NCBI RefSeq assembly: GCF_038066715.1
Contig: NZ_JBBUKT010000003.1
Coordinates: 558,001-622,000, forward strand
Length of the DNA stretch: 64,000 bases
From: Luteolibacter sp. Y139
GTDB taxonomy: Bacteria; Verrucomicrobiota; Verrucomicrobiia; Verrucomicrobiales; Akkermansiaceae
Direction: 5' to 3'
The notes below the pieces were generated by a model that did not search any database, was not told the DNA's origin, and saw only the letters and a list, made by a program, of their open reading frames with translations. A program made the translations under genes and the position numbers. Positions 1 to 6,845 of the stretch are shown here, piece after piece (positions within the stretch are counted from its first letter, which is position 1; every line of letters begins with the position of its first letter).

Positions 1-29
1 TCTGGTAAGCAGGAAATGCCCGGCGGGAA

Positions 30-71
30 GTCCAGTATTCCAGTAGGTCTAGGCGACTGGACTTACTGGAC
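30..71. repeat. Nested inverted repeat at window edge
   Basis: Outer arms GTCCAGTA (30-37) and TACTGGAC (64-71) are perfect complements. Inside them CCAGT (40-44) pairs with ACTGG (56-60). The 7-mer TCCAGTA also occurs twice in direct orientation at 31-37 and 39-45. It lies just 3' of the minus-strand gene at 84-647 and could be its transcription end, but no T-run follows on that strand. It could equally be a dispersed repeat. Confidence 0.45.
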
Positions 72-83
72 TGGAAATCGCCT

Positions 84-647
84 TCACACCGCCAAGGCGG
101 CAGGAGCGAAAGCGGTGCGCCGGACCGGATGATCGGAGGTCTGCGGGAAGCGTTCTTCCAGCAGATCCATGAGTTCTTCCAAGCGGCTGGCATCGTCGGG
201 CCAACCGGTGCGGTCGGCGAGATTACGGGCGAGCCGGTAGTTCACGAGAAGGAAGCGGTGAAGCGAGACGCAGATGTCGGCAATGACGACGTCGCGTGAA
301 CGGCCGCGGGCGCAGTGGCGGAGTTCGTGGCGGCCTTCCGTCACGAGCCGCTCCATCGCTTCGCCGTCGTCGCCCTCGGGCGAGAATTCGTGGTCGGCGG
401 CGATCTTTTCGAGAGCCTCAAGGCGTTCGCCGCACAGCCGCGTGACGCCATGCATGGAAGACCCGAACTTGAAGTCGGCAGTCTGCTCGGCGAGATCCGC
501 CAGGAAGCCGATCATCTGCAGTTCACTGGCGTGGATGGTCCGCAGCTTTCTGAAATAGGCAGTCTCCAGTTCTTTAGCCATGAGGCACCTTTCGCAGAAG
601 GGGTGCCATCCGCCGCAATCCAAGCAACGGCAAGGCTTACAACTCAT
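84..647 (-). CDS. Cys-rich DUF892-like (ferritin-like) hypothetical protein
   Basis: 187 aa with no signal peptide or membrane segment, so probably cytoplasmic. Residues 3-21 hold six cysteines (C3, C6, C8, C11, C18, C21) plus H15, a compact cluster that looks metal-binding. The rest is helical. A segment at about 35-85 and another at about 110-175, ending LEELMDLLEERF, resemble the helix pairs of the DUF892/YciF ferritin-like family, but the similarity is distant and I do not see a full di-iron ligand set. The ATG at 647 follows an AT-rich stretch divergent from the cytochrome gene. The fold is an inference; the cysteine knot is direct observation. Confidence 0.6.
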   Translation of the reverse strand: MSCKPCRCLDCGGWHPFCERCLMAKELETAYFRKLRTIHASELQMIGFLADLAEQTADFKFGSSMHGVTRLCGERLEALEKIAADHEFSPEGDDGEAMERLVTEGRHELRHCARGRSRDVVIADICVSLHRFLLVNYRLARNLADRTGWPDDASRLEELMDLLEERFPQTSDHPVRRTAFAPAALAV

Positions 648-780
648 TGAGCATTCTCAATTATCACGGAATATAAGGCAATTTGCATGCTAGAAATGGA
701 GTTTCTGCATCATGCAACCCGACGCGATGGGGGCGTTCCTTTCCGCCGCAACCTTTCCGCGGTCCCGGCATTCCAGTTAG

Positions 781-798
781 AGGCCGGATTTCCGGCCT
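781..798. other. Perfect hairpin in the 5' region of the cytochrome gene
   Basis: AGGCCGG (781-787) pairs with CCGGCCT (792-798) around an ATTT loop, 30 nt before the ATG at 828. The rest of 648-827 is the divergent intergenic region, AT-rich at 650-715, where promoters for both flanking genes should lie. I could not assign a specific -35/-10 pair. Confidence 0.4.
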
Positions 799-827
799 GA
801 TTTTCGCTACGAAAAACCACCACCACC

Positions 828-1445
828 ATGTCACTCACCTCCTCACGTTTGTTGGGCCTGCTCGCAGTGCTTCCCCTTTCCCTGACCTTGGCGCAGGCCC
901 AAGAGCCGCCCAAGGACGGCAAGAAGGGCAAGGGAGAGGAATGGGATGTCAGCAAGCTCGACGCCTCCAAGCTGCCAGCGGCGGCCAAGCAGGAAGGCGT
1001 CACCTACGAAAAGGACATCCAGCCGCTGCTCAAGGAGTCCTGCTTCGGCTGCCACGGCGAGCGCAAGCAGAAGGGCGACTTGCGCTTGGATAGCCTGGAA
1101 GCCGCACTGAAGGGTGGCGAAAACGGCAAGGTCGTGGTGCCCGGCGAGGCCGCCAAGAGCTCGATCCTTTTTGCCTCGGCCCAGGTGAACGACAAGATCG
1201 CCATGCCGCCCAAGCGCAACGGTGGTGGAGGTCCCGGTGGCCCGGGGGGCTCAGGCGGAGGAAATCGCCCGCCGCGCCCCGACAACAACGCCGACAAGGA
1301 CAAGCAGCCTACCCCGGCTCCGGACGGCAAGGGCGGCCCGCAGGGTCCTGGAGGCCCTGGTGGTCCCGGCGGTCCGCGGGCCAAGCCGCTGACTGCCGAT
1401 CAGGTCGCGCTTCTCCGCGCGTGGGTGGAGCAGGGCGCGAAGTAA
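828..1445 (+). CDS. Secreted Planctomycete-type cytochrome c domain protein with Gly/Pro-rich insert
   Basis: 205 aa. An N-terminal signal peptide (residues 1-25, ending AQAQ) sends it to the periplasm. A single haem-binding CFGCH lies at residues 72-76, followed by the QKGDLRLDS and GGENGKVVVPGEAAKSS stretches and the MPP (126-128) typical of the PSCyt1 family; the Met is the likely sixth haem ligand. The closing helix LTADQVALLRAWVEQGA (about 188-204) is also standard. Unusual is a roughly 55-residue Gly/Pro/Asp-rich linker (about 131-185) between the MPP and the last helix. Usually this domain sits at the start of much longer DUF1549/DUF1553 proteins; here it stands alone, so it is probably a small electron carrier. 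Haem attachment is inferred from the motif. Confidence 0.85.
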   Translation: MSLTSSRLLGLLAVLPLSLTLAQAQEPPKDGKKGKGEEWDVSKLDASKLPAAAKQEGVTYEKDIQPLLKESCFGCHGERKQKGDLRLDSLEAALKGGENGKVVVPGEAAKSSILFASAQVNDKIAMPPKRNGGGGPGGPGGSGGGNRPPRPDNNADKDKQPTPAPDGKGGPQGPGGPGGPGGPRAKPLTADQVALLRAWVEQGAK

Positions 1446-1461
1446 GTTTGGTTTTTTCAGC

Positions 1462-1489
1462 CCGGCAGCGGGGAGGCACCCGCTGCCGG
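1462..1489. other. Strong hairpin 3' of the cytochrome gene
   Basis: CCGGCAGCGGG (1462-1472) pairs perfectly with CCCGCTGCCGG (1479-1489). It begins 16 nt after the stop codon but has no T-run after it, so if it ends transcription it is not a canonical intrinsic terminator. It could instead protect the 3' end. The rest of 1490-1640 shows nothing I can name. Confidence 0.4.
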
Positions 1490-1640
1490 AGCTTGAGCAG
1501 AAAGGCGAGAAGCCCGCGTGAGACGCTGATGCTCAGTGCCCAATGCGAGCGCCTGATGCAGGAGCAACGTCGTTGGACAGTGGTTAGAACCTGCGCTAGC
1601 GGTTTGGTTGATTGAAATCTGAAAACCCAATCAACCTGAC

Positions 1641-1877
1641 ATGAAAACATCATTCCTCATCACCACCGCTGCCGTCCTTTGCTTCGCATCCTGCGAAAAG
1701 ACGGAGAAGACCACGATCCAAACTCCGGCTCCTGAGAAAAAGGAGACGATCATCGTGACGCCGCCTGCGGGTGGCTCGACGACGACGGAGAAGAAAACCG
1801 AGAAGAACGAGACCACCGTCAAACCCGATGGTACCACCACGGAGAAGAAGACGGAAACGACGACCGAGCAGAAGTAA
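1641..1877 (+). CDS. Small Thr/Lys/Glu-rich lipoprotein
   Basis: 78 aa. A short hydrophobic signal ends in the lipobox FASC, so the mature protein should start at Cys19 and be lipid-anchored. The mature part is almost entirely T, K, E and P with repeated TTTEKKTE-type units and no recognisable domain; it is probably a disordered, envelope-tethered spacer. It is transcribed in the same direction as the cytochrome gene after a 195-base gap. The function is unknown. Confidence 0.7.
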   Translation: MKTSFLITTAAVLCFASCEKTEKTTIQTPAPEKKETIIVTPPAGGSTTTEKKTEKNETTVKPDGTTTEKKTETTTEQK

Positions 1878-2246
1878 TTCTGCCCGTGTCGTAACCCTTC
1901 AAGAAGCCGGAGCCGTCACCTCCGGCGAGGTTGCATTCGGGTCGCCAGGAGGAGGCTGGCGACGAATGGGGGAAAGTAGGATCCTGCTAGAAGTGATCCA
2001 CGAGGGCAAATAGCGGGAAGAGTTTGCACGCAAATTAATAGGCGCGAGCGAGTTAAAATTTCCTGTCGGGTTTGACGCTGGGAACTCGCCTCCCGGTGGA
2101 CGGCGGAAATCCGCCTTCGACGCAGCGCGTCCATCCGGTGGAAAAAACCCACTCCCACGGTTGCCACGCCTGCGGTTCCCCGCCCGTACCCGAACCCCGA
2201 TTGGTTTCCCTTGGAAGCCCGAAAAAACCCGCGTCTTGCGCAACCC
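1878..2246 (+). promoter_or_regulatory. Structured leader region of the first beta-repeat gene
   Basis: This 369-base gap holds no gene. GTCGCCAG (1941-1948) and CTGGCGAC (1956-1963) form a hairpin without a T-run, possibly the end of the upstream lipoprotein transcript. From 2062 to 2107 the DNA matches 6596-6641, in front of the second paralog, at 35 of 46 ungapped positions. A compound fold follows: CCGG/GGACG (2093-2102) pairs with CGTCC/CCGG (2128-2138), enclosing the hairpin GGCGGA (2102-2107) with TCCGCC (2110-2115). The last 24 bases up to the ATG are also nearly identical to those before the second gene. No canonical ribosome-binding site is present. Confidence 0.55.
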
Positions 2247-5200
2247 ATGAAACAGAAACTGACTTCCGGCATTCTCACCCCGAGAATCTCCCTCCTCGCC
2301 CTCGCGGCGTTTACCCAAGTGACCCATGCCCAGGCCACGCGCACGTGGGATGGTGGTGGCGTTCCCGCCACCAACATGGACATCGCGGCGAACTGGAGTG
2401 CTGATACCATTCCGAACGGCACCAACGGTGACACCATGCAGTGGGACGGCACCGTCGCCGGCCCGCTTTCCTTGACCTACACCGCAGCGGGCACCGGAGC
2501 GAACCTCACGGCTGGTGGAGGCCTTCACATGAGCGTCCTCGGCACGCAGACCGGTTCGCTGACGATCAACGAAGCGAGCGGAACGGCGGGGCTGCGCATC
2601 CGGGATTTCACCGTCGCCAGCGGCGCGGGCGCCGTGACTCTCGGCAGCTTGACCGGAGCGGACGGCTTCACCTTGGGTTCCGGCACGGTGGTGGCCCACA
2701 CGTGGACGAACAACTCGTCGAACCCCGTCACCTTCGCCAACGACATTCAATTCTCAGCGGGTGGCGGTGTGACTCACACCCTCACCCTGACTGGCCCGGG
2801 AAACTGGAACGTCAATACCACCCTGATCCGGCCCGCCGCCGCCACTGGCACCATCAACGTGATCAAGGACGGCGCGGGTACCATGAACCTCGGTACCGTC
2901 AATTCGCTGGGCAATGCCGCCTTCACGATCAATGCCGGCACGCTGGAAAATACCAGCGGTGCCGCGCTGACGATGACCAACACGACCCAGAGCTGGAACG
3001 GTGACTTCGCCTTCAGCAATGGAGCCAGCACCAGCCCCACCGGCGACCTCAGCCTCGGCACGGGAGCGTTCTCTCTCGGCACCGCGGCCGGCACCAGCCG
3101 GACCGTCACCACCAACGGCGCAGCGATCCTGACCGCCGCCGGGGTCATTGCCAATGGCACCACGGCGAACAGCCTGATCAAGTCCGGAACCGGTGCCCTG
3201 CGATTGGATGGGGCGAATACCTTCAGCGGCGGCTTCACGCTGAACGCGGGTACCCTGCACTTCGCCAACAATGCCGCGCTGGGAACCGGCCCGCTGACGA
3301 TCAATGGCGGCGTGCTCCAGGCCCGACTTGCCTCGCGCACGCTCGCCAATGCGGTCACGATCAACGGCGACTGCAACCTTGGTGTCACGAACAACAATAA
3401 CCAGATCGTTCTCTCCGGAACCGTGAGCTTGGGAGGTGGCACCCGGACCCTCACCGTGCCGGAAACGACCCAGAATCCCGACGTCAACCTCACCGGCGTG
3501 ATTTCCAACGGCGGGCTGACGAAGGCGGGTGCGGGCCAGTTGAATCTGGCCGCGGCGAATACCTACTCCGGCCCCACGACCGTCAGCGCCAATACCCTGC
3601 GGGTCGATGGCACGGGCTCGATCAACGGTAGCAGCGGCATCACCATCAACGGTGCGGATGCGAAGTTCCTCTATACCAGCAGCGTCGCCCTGACTCCCCC
3701 GATCACCTTGACCCAAGGCACCCTGGACGCATCGGGCACGATCGGCGCAGTCAGCGTAGGAAATGCGACCACCTTCGCCAATGGCAACGGCACCACCACG
3801 CCGCTCACCACCGGCAACCTCAGCTTCGCCGGAGCCGCCACGGTGAACGTGAACGGCACTTCCTCGAATGTGGGCATCGCGGCCGGAACCTTGACCACCT
3901 CGGGCACCGACAGCGCGATCATGCTCAATGTCACGAGGACCGGCAGCTGGAGCAACGGGATGAACAATCTCATCAGCTTCACCTCCTTCCCATCGGCCGA
4001 CATCAATGACTTCGACTACACGATCATCAACGCTCCGCCGCTGGGTGCCCGCCAGACCTTCGGCGATCTGGCAATCAACGGGAACAACATCGCGCTCGAG
4101 GTCATCGGCACCTCGATCTACTGGACCGGACTACAGAGCAACCAATGGACCGCGCTCACGGTGCCAGGTTCGAAAAACTGGAAGCAGACCTCGGACAACG
4201 TGGCGACGGACTTCCAGCCCAACGATGATGTGGTGTTCGGCGACACGCCTGCAACGAACCAGACGATTCAAATCGATGATGGCGATGTCTTCCCGACCAC
4301 GGCGACGTTCAACAACTCCGCGATCAATTACACCCTCGCGAGCAGCAGCACCTTCGCCATCGGCAACGGCGTCCTCACCAAGAGCGGCACGGGCAGCCTG
4401 ACGATCAACACCAACAACTACCACAGCGGCGGCACCATTCTCAACGCCGGCACGCTCAACGCGAACACGGCTACTGCCCTGGGCACCGGCCCAGTGGTCA
4501 TCAACGGTGGCACGCTAAACAACAGCAGCGCCGGGGCGATCGTTTCCACGAACAACAACACCCAGACCTGGAACAGCAACTTCACCTTCACCGGCACCAA
4601 TTCGTTCGACATGGGCAGCGGTGCAGTGACGAGCACCGGCGCCGGTGATCGCACCGTCACGGTCTCGGCGAACACCCTCGCGGTAGGCGAACTGAAGACG
4701 GCTGCCGGCCAAGGCTTCGTCAAGCAAGGCACGGGCACGCTGGCACTCACCAGCACCGGCGCAGGTGCCGCATCCAGCGTGATCAACGGCACGCTGAACG
4801 TGGCCGCTGGCACGCTCCAGATCAACCGGACCGGAGCGCTCGACGGCAACGCCGCCGGCGACCTCACCGCGACCACGATCACAGGAACCGGGACGATCAC
4901 CAACGGCGCGAACTTCGAGCGCTGGCTGATCATCACCCCAACCACCCCGGGTACCTTCGGCGGCTCGATTCAGAACGGCCCCGGCACCGCCGGCCTCGGT
5001 TTCCGCAAGGGAGGCACGGTGAACTTCACCCTCACCGGTAACAACAGCTACACCGGCGTCACGACCGTCGACGGCGGCACGCTCACCATCACCGGCACCA
5101 ATGCGACCGGCGGTGCAGTGAACGTCGCGGGCACGGCCCTGAGCCCTGCCATCCTCAACCTGCAAAACAGCAACGCCCTTGGCACTGGCGCGCTGACCTC

Positions 5201-6467
5201 TGCCAACCGCAACTCCGGCATCCAGCTGCAGGGCGGCATCGTCCTGCCAAGCACGGTCACCCTCCTCACCAGTAACGATGGAACGAGCGGAGCCACGGTG
5301 CCCTACGCGGTCGACAGCGTCAGCGGTGACAACGTGATCAACGGCAACATCACCCTGCGGGATGGTGGCGGCAGTTCGATCTTCCAATCGGAAACCGGTG
5401 CCACCCTGAAGCTGGCGGGCAACGTCACGATCATCACCGGTCAAGGCTCGCGCGGCATGATCTTCCAGGGTGCTTCCACGGGCGCGAATGAGTTCAGCGG
5501 GGTGCTCTCCGACCTCAGCGTCACCTCGGTCGCCAGCATTATCAAGAACGGCACCGGCACCTGGAAGGTCAGCGGCGTGAACACCTACACGGGTCCAACC
5601 ACGGTGAATGCGGGAACGCTTCTCGTGACCGGCGATTCGCCCGCGACCACCGGTCTGATCACCGTGGCTGCCGGTGCGACCCTCGGTGGCAATGGCGACT
5701 TCGGCGGGCCGATGACGGTTGCCGCCGGTGGTCACCACGCGCTCGCCGTGGCCGCCACGCCCGCCGCCCAAGTCACCCGCTCGGTGGCATCGCTCGATCT
5801 CACCGCTGTCGGTGACATCCTCGACCTGACCGCTGCTGCGACCCCTGCGGACGGTGCCTATACCCTGATCCACACGACCAGTGGCATCACCGGCCAGACC
5901 GGCGGCGTCCTCGATGACACCGTGGTCAATCTCACCGGTCTCACCGGCACCGTCTCCGTGATCGGAAACGACCTGGTGCTCACGGTCGGTTCCGGAGGCT
6001 CGGCCTTCAGCACCTGGATCGCCGGCTATCCTAGCATCCCGCTGGCCGACCGCGATCCCGGCGATGATCCGGATGGCGACGGCTTCACCAACCAGGTCGA
6101 GTTTGCCCTGGGCGGCGCGCCTAACAGCGGCAGCAACAACGCGAAGATCTACTCGATCGTGGCGGACAGCGACTTCGATGGCGATTCCACCCCGGAGCTG
6201 CTGCTGACGATGGCGGTCCGCACCGGCACGGGAACCTTCACGGGAGCCACCTCGAAGAGCGCACCTTCCGATGATCCGACCTACGGCTACACCGTACAAG
6301 GCAGCCTCAATCTGAACACGTTCAACGAAGTCGTGAACGTGGTGCCGACGGCCGTACCGCCGGTCGGGGTCACGCTGCCCGCGGGCTACACGTGGAAGAC
6401 CTTCAGCCTGAACGGCTCCAATGGCGCCGCCAGCAAGGGCTTCATGCGCGTGCTCGTGACTCCCTGA
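2247..6467 (+). CDS. Giant autotransporter-associated beta-strand repeat exoprotein (paralog 1)
   Basis: 1406 aa. The ATG at 2247 is chosen over an upstream TTG because it opens a clean signal peptide ending THA-QA (about residue 30). An N-terminal cap with TWDGGG, NWS and PNGTNGD precedes a long Gly/Thr/Asn-rich solenoid. At least five copies of the autotransporter-associated repeat appear, with the form K-x-G-T-G-x-L ... N-T-Y-x-G-x-T-T-V-x-A-G-T-L, consistent with a parallel beta-helix. There is no outer-membrane barrel or PEP-CTERM motif. From F1254 the protein ends in the EF-hand-like module (DPDGDGFTNQVE) and a beta-rich tail ending MRVLVTP, shared with four other proteins here. It is probably a secreted or surface adhesin or matrix protein. 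Its closest relative in the window is the next gene. Confidence 0.88.
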   Translation: MKQKLTSGILTPRISLLALAAFTQVTHAQATRTWDGGGVPATNMDIAANWSADTIPNGTNGDTMQWDGTVAGPLSLTYTAAGTGANLTAGGGLHMSVLGTQTGSLTINEASGTAGLRIRDFTVASGAGAVTLGSLTGADGFTLGSGTVVAHTWTNNSSNPVTFANDIQFSAGGGVTHTLTLTGPGNWNVNTTLIRPAAATGTINVIKDGAGTMNLGTVNSLGNAAFTINAGTLENTSGAALTMTNTTQSWNGDFAFSNGASTSPTGDLSLGTGAFSLGTAAGTSRTVTTNGAAILTAAGVIANGTTANSLIKSGTGALRLDGANTFSGGFTLNAGTLHFANNAALGTGPLTINGGVLQARLASRTLANAVTINGDCNLGVTNNNNQIVLSGTVSLGGGTRTLTVPETTQNPDVNLTGVISNGGLTKAGAGQLNLAAANTYSGPTTVSANTLRVDGTGSINGSSGITINGADAKFLYTSSVALTPPITLTQGTLDASGTIGAVSVGNATTFANGNGTTTPLTTGNLSFAGAATVNVNGTSSNVGIAAGTLTTSGTDSAIMLNVTRTGSWSNGMNNLISFTSFPSADINDFDYTIINAPPLGARQTFGDLAINGNNIALEVIGTSIYWTGLQSNQWTALTVPGSKNWKQTSDNVATDFQPNDDVVFGDTPATNQTIQIDDGDVFPTTATFNNSAINYTLASSSTFAIGNGVLTKSGTGSLTINTNNYHSGGTILNAGTLNANTATALGTGPVVINGGTLNNSSAGAIVSTNNNTQTWNSNFTFTGTNSFDMGSGAVTSTGAGDRTVTVSANTLAVGELKTAAGQGFVKQGTGTLALTSTGAGAASSVINGTLNVAAGTLQINRTGALDGNAAGDLTATTITGTGTITNGANFERWLIITPTTPGTFGGSIQNGPGTAGLGFRKGGTVNFTLTGNNSYTGVTTVDGGTLTITGTNATGGAVNVAGTALSPAILNLQNSNALGTGALTSANRNSGIQLQGGIVLPSTVTLLTSNDGTSGATVPYAVDSVSGDNVINGNITLRDGGGSSIFQSETGATLKLAGNVTIITGQGSRGMIFQGASTGANEFSGVLSDLSVTSVASIIKNGTGTWKVSGVNTYTGPTTVNAGTLLVTGDSPATTGLITVAAGATLGGNGDFGGPMTVAAGGHHALAVAATPAAQVTRSVASLDLTAVGDILDLTAAATPADGAYTLIHTTSGITGQTGGVLDDTVVNLTGLTGTVSVIGNDLVLTVGSGGSAFSTWIAGYPSIPLADRDPGDDPDGDGFTNQVEFALGGAPNSGSNNAKIYSIVADSDFDGDSTPELLLTMAVRTGTGTFTGATSKSAPSDDPTYGYTVQGSLNLNTFNEVVNVVPTAVPPVGVTLPAGYTWKTFSLNGSNGAASKGFMRVLVTP
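6006..6467 (+). other. C-terminal EF-hand-like/beta tail module (copy 1 of 5)
   Basis: It starts at a conserved aromatic-x-x-W (FSTW), then has the 12-residue loop DPDGDGFTNQVE with acidic ligands at loop positions 1, 3, 5 and 12 and Gly at 6. A helix-like EFAL and a roughly 120-residue beta-rich end follow. Equivalent modules lie at 10911-11315, 20404-20862, 55436-55924 and, on the minus strand, 44778-45161. Confidence 0.7.
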
Positions 6468-6493
6468 AGCGGAGCCTGAGCCAGTCAATTCCA

Positions 6494-6527
6494 GCCCCGG
6501 CCGCCTCCGCGCGGCCGGGGCTTTTTT
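6494..6527 (+). terminator. Intrinsic terminator of the first beta-repeat gene
   Basis: GCCCCGGCCGC (6494-6504) pairs perfectly with GCGGCCGGGGC (6511-6521), followed by six Ts. It sits 26 nt after the stop codon, so the two tandem paralogs are probably separate transcripts. Confidence 0.9.
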
Positions 6528-6845
6528 GTGCCGATTCCCGAGCTCCGGCTCGGTCATGTGTCATTTGCGGCAAAATCGTCAGCGAAGGAAAAATCGCTGT
6601 CGGCTTTGGCGGCGAAAACTCGTCTCTTGGTAGACGGCGGATTGCGCCGTCGACGCAGCGCCTCAGCCACTTGGGTCCCTCTTCCGTCCCATCGTTGCCA
6701 CGTCCTGCACCTCCCAAACCCGAAAGATGTCCGGCAAATCCAAGAGGAATCCTGCGGCCTTTGCCTGACCGCTTTCGTGCGACGAAACCCCAACTCCATT
6801 GGTTTCGCGTTCAAAAAACCAAGAACCCGCGCCTTGCGCAGCCCC
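6528..6845 (+). promoter_or_regulatory. Conserved leader region of the second beta-repeat gene
   Basis: No gene in this stretch. Bases 6596-6641 match the leader of the first paralog at 35 of 46 positions. ACGGCG (6634-6639) pairs with CGCCGT (6645-6650), occupying the place of the 2102-2115 hairpin in the first leader although the bases differ in part. The string CGACGCAGCG after the hairpin, a GTTGCCACG block near 6690, ATTGGTTTC near 6798 and the pre-ATG block 6824-6848 are also shared. Spacing from hairpin to ATG is about 195 nt here against about 130 nt in the first leader. This is a plausible regulatory RNA or a duplicated promoter region. Confidence 0.55.

Noticed and set aside
6596..6662. 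c-di-GMP-I riboswitch because of GACGCAGCGCC near the leader hairpin
   Set aside because: Only a partial resemblance to the P2/P3 core; the conserved GGGCAAACC-type strand and the tetraloop receptor are missing. Kept only as an unassigned conserved leader.
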